Positions 9,333-17,822 of a stretch of 64,000 bases of DNA are shown here, one piece after another. Position numbers and translations under genes: made by a program. The notes under the pieces are model-generated. The model saw only the letters and a program-made list of their open reading frames with translations, searched no databases and had not been told where the DNA came from. Each line of letters opens with the position of its first letter. The stretch's first letter is position 1. The DNA comes from Alphaproteobacteria bacterium (GTDB lineage Bacteria; Pseudomonadota; Alphaproteobacteria; Micropepsales; Micropepsaceae). Location: assembly GCA_023259375.1 (NCBI GenBank), contig JAHFQC010000018.1:1-64000 (forward strand). The letters are read 5' to 3'.

Positions 9333-9517
9333 TTTGATTCCCCCATGGAAGGCAGGCGGTCTTCTAGCATGCCACGCGGCAAAGCGCGCGCGTAGGAATT
9401 CTGCCCGGCCGCGAATTTGGTCGCGGCGCGTGCTTGACGGCGGACCCCGGAAGGGCTTGATAGACCGCCCGTCGGCGCTCCGGAGCAGCGCCGGACGACT
9501 GCAAAAGGTTTAAATTC

Positions 9518-9751
9518 GTGAAGAAGCCAGACCAGTACGTCTTCAAATATCCTTCCGAGGACGAGGCATATGTCCGCCGGCTCGGCGCGGCGCTGCTGAT
9601 TCACTGGGCGGAGCTTCCGGAAGAGGCGCGCGTCGCCATTCTTGCCGAAGCGGCGGTGGTGTGGGACCGCGAGTTCCACATTCCGCAGATCTCCAAGAAG
9701 CTCGAAGCTTTCATCCGGCGCCGGCCGGTTCCGCCGCCAAAGGAAGATTAA
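9518..9751 (+). CDS. small conserved hypothetical protein, 77 residues
   Basis: A small soluble protein starting at GTG with AAAAGG about ten bases upstream. It is rich in charged residues and ends RRRPVPPPKED. No motif that I can name. A hairpin GGCGCT-N7-AGCGCC at 9474-9492 lies in its leader. The coding pattern is plausible but short, so confidence is moderate. Confidence 0.6.
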   Translation: MKKPDQYVFKYPSEDEAYVRRLGAALLIHWAELPEEARVAILAEAAVVWDREFHIPQISKKLEAFIRRRPVPPPKED

Positions 9752-9835
9752 CGGCCTGCAATTGATGGCGGGCGCGCCTTGTGCCCCGCAATTGCCATGG
9801 AATACTGGGAGCCTCGGCGTTCCAGGAGCAGATGC

Positions 9836-10489
9836 ATGAACAAAACGGTCGAACGGGTCCATCGCCTTTACACCCAGCACGAGCAGTTGGCCGACAACAT
9901 CGTGCACGTCGCCGGCATCCTGTTCGCGATCAACGCCTCGTTGTGGCTGCTCTGGCATGTCACCGGCATGAGTGTGCTGGTCTCGGTCTCGATCTACTGC
10001 CTCGGCCTCTTGGCGATGATCGGCTGCTCTGCCGCCTACAACATGACGCCGCATTCGCGCCCGTCGAAGACGATCCTGAGGCGTCTCGATCATTCCGCCA
10101 TCTTCATCATGATCGCGGCGACCTATACGCCGTTCGCCGTCAACCGGCTGGGCGCGACGTCGGGGACGATCATCCTCACCGTGGTCTGGCTGTGCGCGAC
10201 CTTCGGCGTGGTGATGAAGCTGGTTTGGCCGCGCCGCTTCGAATGGCTGTCGCTCGGGCTTTATCTCGCCATGGGCTGGGTGATCGTCACGGTGATCCAG
10301 CCGCTGTCGCTGTCGCTTGCCCACGTCAATTTCTGGCTGTTGATGGCCGGCGGCATCGTCTATTCGGCCGGCGTGATCTTCTACGTCTGGGAACGCATCC
10401 CCTATCATCGCGCCATCTGGCACGCCTTCGTGCTGACCGCGACCATCCTGCAGTTCGGCTCGATCGTCGGCGAATTCACTTTACGCTGA
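9836..10489 (+). CDS. hemolysin III / PAQR-family membrane protein
   Basis: 217 residues with seven predicted membrane helices. HlyIII/PAQR marks are visible: EQLADNIVHVAG near the N terminus, SAAYNMTPH, LDHSAIFIMIAATYTPF with the first metal-binding His, and RAIWHAFV with the C-terminal His. The bacterial role of the family is unclear; eukaryotic relatives are adiponectin receptors with zinc-dependent hydrolase activity. The start at 9836 has AGGAGCAG upstream. Confidence 0.92.
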   Translation: MNKTVERVHRLYTQHEQLADNIVHVAGILFAINASLWLLWHVTGMSVLVSVSIYCLGLLAMIGCSAAYNMTPHSRPSKTILRRLDHSAIFIMIAATYTPFAVNRLGATSGTIILTVVWLCATFGVVMKLVWPRRFEWLSLGLYLAMGWVIVTVIQPLSLSLAHVNFWLLMAGGIVYSAGVIFYVWERIPYHRAIWHAFVLTATILQFGSIVGEFTLR

Positions 10490-10494
10490 CGCCT

Positions 10495-10526
10495 CGCACG
10501 CAGCCGCCACGCCAACCCTGCGTGCG
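10495..10526. terminator. hairpin between convergent genes (possible bidirectional terminator)
   Basis: Perfect 9-base arms CGCACGCAG and CTGCGTGCG separated by 14 bases, placed between the stops of the hemolysin III gene and gloB. There is no T run, so intrinsic termination is uncertain. Confidence 0.4.
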
Positions 10527-10538
10527 TGGCGCATGACT

Positions 10539-11294
10539 CTAGAAATTATCCTTCCGCCTGCGGATTTCCGCGAACACGGCGACGTCGTCGGCCTTTGCCA
10601 TGCCGAGATTGGCGCGAATTTCGGCTGAGTTCGTCCGCAGGAATGGATTGGTGGCCTTTTCAAGCGCAATGGTCGAAGGCACCGAGAATTTGCCGTCGTT
10701 CCGCAGCACTTCGATCTCCTTGAAGCGCTGCTGCAAGGCGGCGTTGCCCGGTTCCACGCTCAACGCAAAGCGCGCGTTGGCGAGGGTGTATTCGTGGCCG
10801 CAATAGACCTTGGTGTCGTCGGGCAAGGCGGCGATTTTGGCAAGGCTCGCGTGCATCATTTCCGCCGAACCTTCGAACAGACGACCGCAGCCCATCACGA
10901 ACATGGTGTCGCCGGTGAATACGGCATCGCCAAACACGTAAGCGACGGCGCCGCGGGTGTGGGCCGGGACCTCCAGCACCTGGACCTTGAAATCGCCGAA
11001 CTGCCAGCCGTTCTCATCCACGCCGGTATCGATCGCCGGAATGCGGGTGCGATCCTTCTCCGGACCGACCACCTCGGCGTCGTAGGCGGCCTTCAGCTCC
11101 CGGTTGCCGCCGGAATGGTCCCAGTGGTGGTGGGTGTTGAGAATGTGGGTCAGGCGGGTCCCGCTGGCCTTCAGCACGGCCTCTACCGGCCCGACCTCCG
11201 CCGGATCGATGACGGCGCACAAGTCCCCGGCGCGGACGAGGTAGGCGTAATTGTCCTGAAGGCAGGGGATGACGGTGATTTCGAGTGCGGTCAT
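10539..11294 (-). CDS. gloB: hydroxyacylglutathione hydrolase (glyoxalase II)
   Basis: 251-residue metallo-beta-lactamase-fold enzyme that hydrolyses S-lactoylglutathione to lactate and glutathione, the second step of methylglyoxal detoxification. The binuclear metal motif is NTHHHWDHSGGN (His55, His57, Asp59, His60). Further ligands lie in VPAHTRGAVAY (His), FTGDTMFVMGCGRLFEG (Asp) and VYCGHEYT (His). The C-terminal NPFLR is typical of substrate binding. The start at 11294 is preceded by GAGGAG. It is divergent from the methyltransferase gene. Confidence 0.95.
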   Translation of the reverse strand: MTALEITVIPCLQDNYAYLVRAGDLCAVIDPAEVGPVEAVLKASGTRLTHILNTHHHWDHSGGNRELKAAYDAEVVGPEKDRTRIPAIDTGVDENGWQFGDFKVQVLEVPAHTRGAVAYVFGDAVFTGDTMFVMGCGRLFEGSAEMMHASLAKIAALPDDTKVYCGHEYTLANARFALSVEPGNAALQQRFKEIEVLRNDGKFSVPSTIALEKATNPFLRTNSAEIRANLGMAKADDVAVFAEIRRRKDNF

Positions 11295-11374
11295 GGCGAA
11301 CTCCTCTGGAACGATTCTTATCAGTCCTGCGCCCCGCATTGAACCCTGGGCCGGATCGGCTTAAGCCTCCTGTC

Positions 11375-12094
11375 ATGCAGCTGGACGCAGGCGAGCTCTC
11401 CGATTTCTACGAGTCGGCGCTGGGCCGGGCCGCCCGGCGGCAGATCTGCCACCGCCTCAAGGAATTCTGGCCGCATTGCCGGGGCTTGCGCGTGCTCGGC
11501 TACGGCTTTGCCCCACCCTACCTCAAATCCTGGCTGCCCGAAGCGGAGCGGGTGGTTGCGATGATGCCAGCGCGCACCGGCGTCACCGCATGGCCCGCCA
11601 ACCGGCAGCTGGCAGTGCTGGGCGACGAGGACGTTCTGCCGTTCGCCGATGCCGTGTTCGATCGCATCCTGGTGGTGCACGGATTGGAAGGTGCCGACGC
11701 GGCGCGCGTTCTGTTACGGCAGCTTTGGCGCGTGCTGGCGCCGGAAGGACGCGTCCTTCTGGTGACGCCCAATCGCGCCAGCCTGTGGGCGCAGCTCGAA
11801 GCATCGCCTTTTGCTTGCGGCAGACCGTTCCACAAGAGCGAGCTTGCCGGCCTTCTCACCGATACGCTGTTCGAACCGGTGAAATGGGACCGCGCGCTTT
11901 ATCTGCCGCCGTTCGCGGGCCGTCGCATGGCGCGCCTTGGCGATGGCTTCGAACGGCTTGGCCGCCGTCTTTGTCCCGGCGTCGCTGGTGTGCATTTGGT
12001 GGAAGCGTCGAAGTCGCTCTATGGACGCGCGCTGCGCAAGGCACCCGCGAAAGCGAAAGCGGCATTGCGCCCGGCCACGACATTCCCCGGTTGA
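11375..12094 (+). CDS. class I SAM-dependent methyltransferase-like protein
   Basis: 239 residues. The fold is recognised by GLRVLGYGFAPPYL (an altered SAM-binding motif I), VLGDEDVLPFADAVFDRILVVHGLE (motifs II/III) and LRQLWRVLAPEGRVLLVTPNR (motif post-III). The usual acidic-glycine loop (DxGxGxG) is degenerate, so SAM binding may be altered. It is often found beside gloB in alphaproteobacteria, and the two are divergent here with about 80 bases between starts. Substrate unknown. Confidence 0.82.
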   Translation: MQLDAGELSDFYESALGRAARRQICHRLKEFWPHCRGLRVLGYGFAPPYLKSWLPEAERVVAMMPARTGVTAWPANRQLAVLGDEDVLPFADAVFDRILVVHGLEGADAARVLLRQLWRVLAPEGRVLLVTPNRASLWAQLEASPFACGRPFHKSELAGLLTDTLFEPVKWDRALYLPPFAGRRMARLGDGFERLGRRLCPGVAGVHLVEASKSLYGRALRKAPAKAKAALRPATTFPG

Positions 12095-12300
12095 CACACA
12101 ATCACTCCTTTGTGAATGCGGTATTGAGGGATCGCTGCAGCCTCTGCAAGACCGCCATGCGCGGCGCGGGCATCAAACCGGCGACGTCAAAAAAATCCTT
12201 ATAAACCTGGCTTTTCTCGCAGCCGCGCAATTTTCGAACAGCAGACCTCGCAAAACTGTGAATCAGAAAGGGCTACAATAGTTGCCAGTCAACGACCACA

Positions 12301-12314
12301 TCCGGATTACCGGA
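12301..12314. repeat. short palindrome in the leader of the small secreted protein gene
   Basis: TCCGG-ATTA-CCGGA, perfect 5-base arms, seven bases before the AAGGAGG ribosome-binding site. Could be a small leader hairpin or an operator. Confidence 0.4.
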
Positions 12315-12334
12315 CCCTGTTAAGGAGGAAACTC

Positions 12335-12592
12335 ATGAAACTCGCATTTGCACTGGTTGCGCTTTCGACGCTCGCTCTTGCCCCTGCCGCCAATGCTGCT
12401 GACGCCCGTCTCACCGACTGCGTCCAGATGGCCAAGCAAGTATCGGCCGCTCTCGAAGCCGCTCAGCCCAGCACCTCGACGGATCAGGCGCGCCAGCAGG
12501 CGTCGGCCGGCCGTTCCTATTGCGGCTCGCAGATGTATACCGCGGGCGTCGCCCACTACAGCAAAGCGCTGCAGCTCCTCGGCAAGAACTAA
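12335..12592 (+). CDS. small secreted protein of unknown function
   Basis: 85 residues. A clear signal peptide (cleavage after APAANA) leaves a mature chain of about 64 residues that is Ala, Gln and Ser rich, with two cysteines (in TDCVQM and SYCGSQ) that could form a disulfide. The ribosome site AAGGAGG is near-perfect at optimal spacing, so translation should be strong. No family recognised. It is followed by a 275-base structured region ending in an intrinsic terminator. Confidence 0.75.
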   Translation: MKLAFALVALSTLALAPAANAADARLTDCVQMAKQVSAALEAAQPSTSTDQARQQASAGRSYCGSQMYTAGVAHYSKALQLLGKN

Positions 12593-12613
12593 GCTGCCGC
12601 CCGCTAAGGTGCA

Positions 12614-12636
12614 ATTTGCATAGCCCGTATGCAAAT
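12614..12636. repeat. perfect inverted repeat after the small secreted protein gene
   Basis: ATTTGCAT-N7-ATGCAAAT, 8-base perfect AT-rich arms, 21 bases after the stop codon. There is no T run, so it may be a protein-binding site or an RNA stem rather than a terminator. Confidence 0.55.
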
Positions 12637-12831
12637 AGCTCCCTTGGGGAATGATAAACGTAAGTCTTTGACTTGAATATGAAATTGGCGGAGTTTCTGC
12701 GCCAGTTTCCGCCGCCGGGCAGCCATGCTGCTGGCGGTTGTTCCCGAGGGGAGAAAACGGGCGTACCCCTTGTGACGTGATCGCGTGACGGCAACCCCCT
12801 GCCGTCATCCGACAAAGCCACCGACGGGTGA

Positions 12832-12867
12832 GGAGCGGCTGCCGCAACAGCCGCTCCTTCCGTTTTT
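12832..12867 (+). terminator. rho-independent terminator (plus strand)
   Basis: Perfect 10-base stem GGAGCGGCTG / CAGCCGCTCC with loop CCGCAA, followed by TTCCGTTTTT. It ends plus-strand transcription before the convergent metW. Confidence 0.88.
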
Positions 12868-12881
12868 CAGCGCCTTCCGTT

Positions 12882-13490
12882 TCAGTGATTGCCGCGCAGC
12901 AGAAAGATCGCCGCTTCGGCCAAGAGATTGGGGCCCCAGGACCGCGGGCTCATCGGCTTGGTGCGTCCGGTCGGGGTCAATGCAAACGCCTGTTCGATTT
13001 CAGCACCGCAGGTTTCGGCGAGATCGACGAAATCGGCGATGGTGCACAGATGAATGTTGGGCGTGTCGTACCACTCGTTGTCGAGCGTCTTGTTGCGCGG
13101 CATGCGTCCTTGAGCGAGCAGGCCCAGCCGGATGTGCCAGTGACCGAAATTCGGCAGCGAGACGATGGTCCGCCGGCCGATCCGCAGCATCTCGCTGAGC
13201 ACGGCCCTGGGATTGCGCGTTGCCTGGATGGTCAGGCTCAGGATCACCACGTCGAACACTTGCGACGGGTATTCGCCGAGATCGGTGTCGGCATCGCCCT
13301 GGATCACCGGCAGGCCGCGCGCCACGCTGGCGTTGACCTTCTGTTGCGACAGTTCCAGGCCGCGGCCGTCGACGTTTTTGGTTTCGCTCAGATATTCGAG
13401 CAAGGCGCCGTCACCGCAACCGACATCGAGCACGCGGGCGTTCTGCGGAATCAGCCCGGCGATGGCGGCAAGATCGGAGCGCAGGCTCAT
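12882..13490 (-). CDS. metW: methionine biosynthesis protein MetW
   Basis: 202-residue methyltransferase-fold protein that is the obligate partner gene of metX in many proteobacteria. SAM-fold motif [15 protein letters not shown] lies at residues 20-34, with [25 protein letters not shown] downstream and the MetW-typical [13 protein letters not shown] near residue 140. MetW is thought to support MetX activity or methionine synthesis. Its ATG overlaps the metX stop by four bases (ATGA), so the two are translationally coupled. Confidence 0.95.
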   Translation of the reverse strand: MSLRSDLAAIAGLIPQNARVLDVGCGDGALLEYLSETKNVDGRGLELSQQKVNASVARGLPVIQGDADTDLGEYPSQVFDVVILSLTIQATRNPRAVLSEMLRIGRRTIVSLPNFGHWHIRLGLLAQGRMPRNKTLDNEWYDTPNIHLCTIADFVDLAETCGAEIEQAFALTPTGRTKPMSPRSWGPNLLAEAAIFLLRGNH

Positions 13491-14677
13491 GGTGCTACGC
13501 CTTCGCTGCCGGCCACCGCATTGATGAAGCCGCGCACCGTCGCGAACATCTGCGGCTCGTTGAGCAGGAAAGCATCGTGGCCGCGGTCGCTTTCGATCTC
13601 GACGAAACTGACATTGGCCGCCGCCGCGTTGAGCGCGTGGGCGATGCGCTTGTTCTCGTGCGTCGGATAAAGCCAGTCGCTGGTGAAGGAAATCAGGCAG
13701 AACCGGGTCTTGCAGCCGCGGAACGCTTCCGCCAGCACGCCGCCGTAATCGGCCGCGATGTCAAAATAGTCGGTGGCGCGAGTGATGTAGAGATAGGAGT
13801 TGGCGTCGAAGCGGTCGACGAACGCCGAACCTTGATGGTGCAGATAGGATTCGACCTGGAAATCGGGCGCAAACGCGAAGCTGATGCCGCCGGCCTTCTG
13901 CAGATTGCGGCCGAATTTGCGCTGCAAAGCCGGTTCCGACAGATAGGTGATGTGGGCCGCCATGCGGGCCACCGCGAGACCCTTCGAGGGCTGGGTGTCG
14001 TGCTCGTAGTACGCGCCGCCATGCCACTCGGGATCCGCCATGATCGCCTGGCGTCCGACTTCATGGAACGCAATGTTCTGGGCCGAATGGCGCGCCGCGC
14101 AGGCGATCGGCATCGCCGCCACCACCCGTTCGGGGTGACTGACGGTCCACTGCAACGCCTGCATGCCGCCCATCGAACCGCCCATCACGCACATCAGCCG
14201 GTCGACGCCGAGATGATCGATCATAAAAGTCTGCGCCCGCACCATGTCGCGGATGGTGACGAGCGGAAAATCGAGGCCGTAAGGCTTGCCGGTTTCGGGA
14301 TTGACTTCGGCCGGTCCGCTCGAACCCATGCAGCCGCCGAGAACGTTGGAGGCGATAACAAAAAAGCGGTCGGTATCGATCGGCTTGCCGGGGCCCACCA
14401 TGGTCTCCCACCACCCGGGCTTGCCGGTGACGGGATGCGCCGATGCGACGAATTGGTCGCCGGTCAAGGCATGGCAGATCAGGATCGCGTTGGAGCGCGC
14501 CGCATTCAATTTCCCGTAGGTCTTGAAGGCCAGCCGCCAGCTGGTGAGAGTCCGGCCGCAATCGAGCGTCAGGGCCTTATCCGGCCCGAACTCGACCACT
14601 TCGCCGCGATCGGCGTCCGGGGCGGTCAAAGGACGCAGGAAGATGGGATCGGACAACGAAACCTCTCCACCGGACAC
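13487..14677 (-). CDS. metX: homoserine O-acyltransferase MetX
   Basis: Alpha/beta-hydrolase-fold enzyme that acylates homoserine for methionine synthesis. About 396 residues from a GTG at 14677. A TTG at 14656 has the better ribosome site (GGAGAGG five bases upstream) and would give 389 residues, so the true start may be the TTG. Nucleophile Ser168 lies in [20 protein letters not shown] forms the oxyanion-loop region; the C-terminal SDWLYP (Asp) and DRGHDAFL (His) complete the triad. Acetyl- versus succinyl-CoA preference cannot be told from fold alone. It leads the metX-metW pair and is divergent from hisC. Confidence 0.95.
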   Translation of the reverse strand: MSGGEVSLSDPIFLRPLTAPDADRGEVVEFGPDKALTLDCGRTLTSWRLAFKTYGKLNAARSNAILICHALTGDQFVASAHPVTGKPGWWETMVGPGKPIDTDRFFVIASNVLGGCMGSSGPAEVNPETGKPYGLDFPLVTIRDMVRAQTFMIDHLGVDRLMCVMGGSMGGMQALQWTVSHPERVVAAMPIACAARHSAQNIAFHEVGRQAIMADPEWHGGAYYEHDTQPSKGLAVARMAAHITYLSEPALQRKFGRNLQKAGGISFAFAPDFQVESYLHHQGSAFVDRFDANSYLYITRATDYFDIAADYGGVLAEAFRGCKTRFCLISFTSDWLYPTHENKRIAHALNAAAANVSFVEIESDRGHDAFLLNEPQMFATVRGFINAVAGSEGVAP

Positions 14678-14717
14678 GAGCCGGGCGGGCTAGCTAAGGC
14701 CAAGGCGACCCGGTGTC

Positions 14718-14736
14718 AATCAAACCGGTTTTGATT
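14718..14736. promoter_or_regulatory. palindrome between divergent metX and hisC
   Basis: AATCAAA-CCGGT-TTTGATT: perfect 7-base arms with a 5-base spacer, in the roughly 105-base gap between the metX and hisC start regions. Position and symmetry suit a repressor operator for one or both genes. The regulator is unknown. Confidence 0.5.
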
Positions 14737-14781
14737 TTGGCGGCGCAGAGCCTTATCAGGAAGGCTGCAAAGGAGAAAGAA

Positions 14782-15873
14782 ATGGCCTTTGAGCCCAAGC
14801 CCGGCGTTCTGGATATTGCGCCTTATGTCGGCGGCCGCGCCTCGGTGCCGGGTGTCGCTGCGCCGATCAAGCTGTCGTCCAACGAAGGGGCGCTGGGGCC
14901 CAGCCCCAAAGGGCTCGCCGCCTATACCGCTGCGACGTCCGATGTCTCGGTTTATCCGGAAGGTTCGGCCGCAATCCTGCGCCAAGCAGTCGGCGCGGCG
15001 TTCGGGCTCGATCCCGCCCGCATCGTCTGCGGCAACGGCTCCGACGAGCTTCTGACCTTGATCGCCAACGCTTATGTGCAGCCCGGCGACGAAGTCCTGT
15101 TCAGTGAGCATTCTTTCCTCGTTTACAAGATCGCCGCCCTGGCCAATTCGGGGGTGCCGGTTTCGGTCAAGGAAAAAGACCGCCGCATCGACGTCGACGC
15201 CATGCTGGCCGCCGTCACGCCGAGGACCAAGCTCGTTTATCTCGCCAATCCGGCCAATCCGACCGGCACCTATCTGTCGCTCGACGAAGTGCAGCGCCTG
15301 CACGCCGGCCTGTCGCCCAATACGCTCTTGGTGCTCGACGCCGCTTACGCCGAATTCGTCGGCCGCAACGATTACGATGCCGGCATCGCGCTTGCCTTGA
15401 AGCACGACAATGTCGTGATGACCCGCACCTTCTCGAAGGTTTACGGCCTTGCGGGCCTGCGCGTCGGCTGGGCGCTGGTTTCGCCGGCGGTTGCCGATGT
15501 GCTGAACCGCATCCGCATGCCGTTCAATGTTTCGATCCCGGCGCAGCACGCGGCCGCGGCGGCGCTCTCCGATCACGACCACCTGACCGCTGCGCTCGAG
15601 CACAACACGCTGTGGCGCGACCGCCTGACCACCGCGATCCGCGATCTTGGCCTCGCGGTCGATGACAGCGTCACCAATTTCCTGCTGATCCGCTTTCCCG
15701 GCACGCCGGGCAAGACCGCGGCCGAGGCCGACAAATATCTCGGCGAACATGGCCTGATCCTGCGCGCCATGGCGGCGTACGGCCTGCCCGAGAGTTTGCG
15801 GCTGACCGTCGGTCCGGCCGACGCCTGCGAGAAATTCATTCACGTGCTGACCGAGTTCATGGCGCGAAAATGA
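14782..15873 (+). CDS. hisC: histidinol-phosphate aminotransferase
   Basis: 363-residue PLP enzyme of class I/II aminotransferases. Converts imidazole acetol phosphate to histidinol phosphate, and many alphaproteobacterial versions also transaminate aromatic keto acids. Marks: KLSSNEGALGPSP near the N terminus, CGNGSDELL, NPANPTGTYL, and TRTFSKVYGLAGLRVGWA with the PLP lysine, then an Arg in PESLRLTVG. The start at 14782 has AAAGGAG eight bases upstream; the in-frame ATG at 14713 does not. The stop overlaps the tyrA start (ATGA). Pairing with prephenate dehydrogenase suggests an aromatic-amino-acid role as well. Confidence 0.95.
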   Translation: MAFEPKPGVLDIAPYVGGRASVPGVAAPIKLSSNEGALGPSPKGLAAYTAATSDVSVYPEGSAAILRQAVGAAFGLDPARIVCGNGSDELLTLIANAYVQPGDEVLFSEHSFLVYKIAALANSGVPVSVKEKDRRIDVDAMLAAVTPRTKLVYLANPANPTGTYLSLDEVQRLHAGLSPNTLLVLDAAYAEFVGRNDYDAGIALALKHDNVVMTRTFSKVYGLAGLRVGWALVSPAVADVLNRIRMPFNVSIPAQHAAAAALSDHDHLTAALEHNTLWRDRLTTAIRDLGLAVDDSVTNFLLIRFPGTPGKTAAEADKYLGEHGLILRAMAAYGLPESLRLTVGPADACEKFIHVLTEFMARK

Positions 15874-16790
15874 GTGCAATGTTTGCCAAAGTGGCCCTGT
15901 TGGGCGTCGGCTTGATCGGCTCCTCGATGGCCCACGCGATGCGTCGCGCCGGGCTTGCCGGGCATATCGCCGGCTATTCCCATCGCGTCGAAACCATCGA
16001 TCTCGCCCGCACCGTCGGCTTTGCGGATTCGCTCTATACCGATCCGGCGGCGTGCGTGAAGGACGCCGATCTCGTCGTTCTGTGCACCCCGGTCGGCACT
16101 TTCAAAGCCCTGGCCGAGGAAATCGCACCGGCCTTGAAGCGCGGCGCCATCCTGTCGGATGCCGGTTCGGTCAAGAGCGCGGTGATCCGCGACGTCGGTC
16201 CGTATGTGCCGGAAGGCGTTCATTTCATTCCGGCCCATCCGATCGCCGGTACCGAACAATCCGGCCCGACCGCGGGCTTTGCCGAGTTGTTCGACGGGCG
16301 CTGGTGCATCCTGACCCCGCCGGAAGAAGCCGATCCAGAGGCCGTCGCCAAACTGAAGGCGTTCTGGGAAGCGCTCGGCAGCAATGTCGAGGTGATGGAC
16401 GCCCACCGCCATGATCTGGTGCTGGCGATCACCAGTCATGTGCCGCATCTCATCGCCTACAATATCGTCGGTACCGCCGACGATCTCGAGAACGTCACCG
16501 AAGGCGAAGTGATCAAATACTCCGCCGGCGGCTTTCGCGACTTCACCCGTATCGCGGCGTCCGATCCGACCATGTGGCGCGACATCTTCCTCAACAACAA
16601 GGAAGCCGTGCTGGAAGTGCTCGGCCGTTTCGGCGAGGATCTTTCGGCGCTGCAACGGGCGATCCGCTGGGGCGACGGCGATACGCTGTTCAACCTGTTC
16701 GCCCGCACCCGCGCCATCCGCCGCTCGATCATCGATGCCGGCCAGGACACCGCCTCGCCGAACTTCGGCCGCGCGGAAAAAAAGAAATAG
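15870..16790 (+). CDS. tyrA: prephenate/arogenate (cyclohexadienyl) dehydrogenase
   Basis: 306-residue NAD(P)-dependent dehydrogenase for tyrosine synthesis. N-terminal GVGLIGSSMAHAM is the Rossmann dinucleotide motif; LCTPVG and SDAGSVKSA follow. The catalytic-site stretch HFIPAHPIAGTEQSGP contains the conserved His, and TSHVPHLIAYNIV the second. It is stand-alone, without chorismate mutase or ACT domains. Coupled to hisC by a four-base overlap. The same family is named TyrC when cyclohexadienyl specific. Confidence 0.93.
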   Translation: MSAMFAKVALLGVGLIGSSMAHAMRRAGLAGHIAGYSHRVETIDLARTVGFADSLYTDPAACVKDADLVVLCTPVGTFKALAEEIAPALKRGAILSDAGSVKSAVIRDVGPYVPEGVHFIPAHPIAGTEQSGPTAGFAELFDGRWCILTPPEEADPEAVAKLKAFWEALGSNVEVMDAHRHDLVLAITSHVPHLIAYNIVGTADDLENVTEGEVIKYSAGGFRDFTRIAASDPTMWRDIFLNNKEAVLEVLGRFGEDLSALQRAIRWGDGDTLFNLFARTRAIRRSIIDAGQDTASPNFGRAEKKK

Positions 16791-16854
16791 CGCGATTTCA
16801 GGGTCGTTTTGGACAGACTCCGGGCTTCGTCGATTTTCGGATTTTGAAAAACGC

Positions 16855-16886
16855 CCGAAACGAAAACGGCCCGGGTGACCGGGCCG
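16855..16886 (-). terminator. minus-strand intrinsic terminator
   Basis: Read on the minus strand, an 8-base perfect stem CGGCCCGG / CCGGGCCG with a 4-base loop is followed by TTTTCGTTT. It would end transcripts of the DUF2125 gene, whose stop is about 160 bases upstream. Confidence 0.75.
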
Positions 16887-16927
16887 CTGTCTCATACTTC
16901 ATCGGATGTAATGGAAATGGGGAAACC

Positions 16928-16952
16928 ACCCTCCGATTTCAAGAGGGTTTTT
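16928..16952 (+). terminator. plus-strand intrinsic terminator after tyrA
   Basis: ACCCTC / GAGGGT stem with a 9-base loop followed by TTTT, about 140 bases after the tyrA stop. The stem is short, so strength is uncertain. Confidence 0.6.
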
Positions 16953-17046
16953 CGGATTTCTTTTCGTTCGTAATCACAACGACTTAAACCAAATCAGCGC
17001 GCGGCCGCTTCTTAAGTGCAATGCAGTCTGCGGAATTTATTTGCGA

Positions 17047-17802
17047 TCAACGACAGGCGATCTCAGCCAGCGCATCCGGGTTCAGCAGATCTTCGGCGGC
17101 CAACGCGGACAGTGGGCCCGGCTTGTCGGCGGAGACGGTACCGCCGGCGGCGCGCCAGCGCGCGATCGCGTCGGTCCACGCTTCTTCCGCCCGTTGCAGA
17201 TGTCCGAATGCCTCGGCCTTGGCGACTGTTGCGGCAGTGCGGAGCGCGGCGCGCCGGCAGTTGGTAACGCCATCGGTGGTGACGAACACCTGTAATGCGC
17301 CGGCCTCCTGGCGCGCGTGCAACTGCAGCTGCTGTGCAATGAACGCCTTTGACCCGAAGCCGATGAGATCGAGATCGAAGCGGTCAAGCGCGCCGCGGCG
17401 CAGGATGGCGCTGGCCCGCAAGGCGCCGACGGCAAAATTGAGCGAGCGCCCGCCGTCCCATTCGAGCCGCTGCTTCCCCGCCGCTTCGAAAATGGTCTCG
17501 TTGCGGCCGTAGGTCAGCGCATGCAGCGCGAATTTCTCCGAGCGCCAGCGCGTCGGACCATGCGGCGTCGCGACGGCGACCGCGAAATCGGTGAACTCGG
17601 TATCGAGACTGAACGGAAAGCCGCCGATCTTCTTGGTCGCGAACGACACCGTGACGCCCGGCATCACTGCGTGTCCGTTGACGGCCGCAAGGCGGCTCGA
17701 CAGCGCCGAGGCCAGCAGCCACCAATGCACACCGGCCGCGACGCACAAAAGCAGGAACACACCGAGCGGCGCGTAGAGGAAGAATCGGCTGGAATATTTC
17801 AT
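17047..17802 (-). CDS. DUF2125 domain-containing membrane-anchored protein
   Basis: 251 residues. One N-terminal hydrophobic helix (about residues 8-30) anchors it in the inner membrane with the rest outside. The segment KKIGGFPFSLDTEF (about residues 57-70) is the DUF2125 signature, shared with AsmA-like beta-sheet proteins of alphaproteobacteria. Function unknown, with a possible role in envelope or lipid handling by analogy with AsmA-like proteins. The gene is monocistronic, with a terminator candidate at 16855-16886. Confidence 0.85.
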   Translation of the reverse strand: MKYSSRFFLYAPLGVFLLLCVAAGVHWWLLASALSSRLAAVNGHAVMPGVTVSFATKKIGGFPFSLDTEFTDFAVAVATPHGPTRWRSEKFALHALTYGRNETIFEAAGKQRLEWDGGRSLNFAVGALRASAILRRGALDRFDLDLIGFGSKAFIAQQLQLHARQEAGALQVFVTTDGVTNCRRAALRTAATVAKAEAFGHLQRAEEAWTDAIARWRAAGGTVSADKPGPLSALAAEDLLNPDALAEIACR

Positions 17803-17822
17803 GCCTGATCAGTGTAGCCGCA

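Larger units (their letters stand above)
12593..12867 (+). ncRNA. candidate structured 3' region or small RNA
   Basis: This non-coding stretch contains a series of hairpins on the plus strand: ATTTGCAT/ATGCAAAT (12614-12636), CCGCC..GCAGC/GCTGC..GGCGG (about 12712-12737), TGACGGCA/TGCCGTCA (12786-12807), then the terminator at 12832-12867. No open frame with a ribosome site is seen. It could be a long structured 3' UTR of the secreted-protein gene or a separate small RNA. I match it to no known RNA family. Confidence 0.35.

Noticed and set aside
14657-14781. Search for a SAM riboswitch upstream of metX
   Set aside because: No SAM-I or SAM-II core was found; only a DNA-type palindrome is present.
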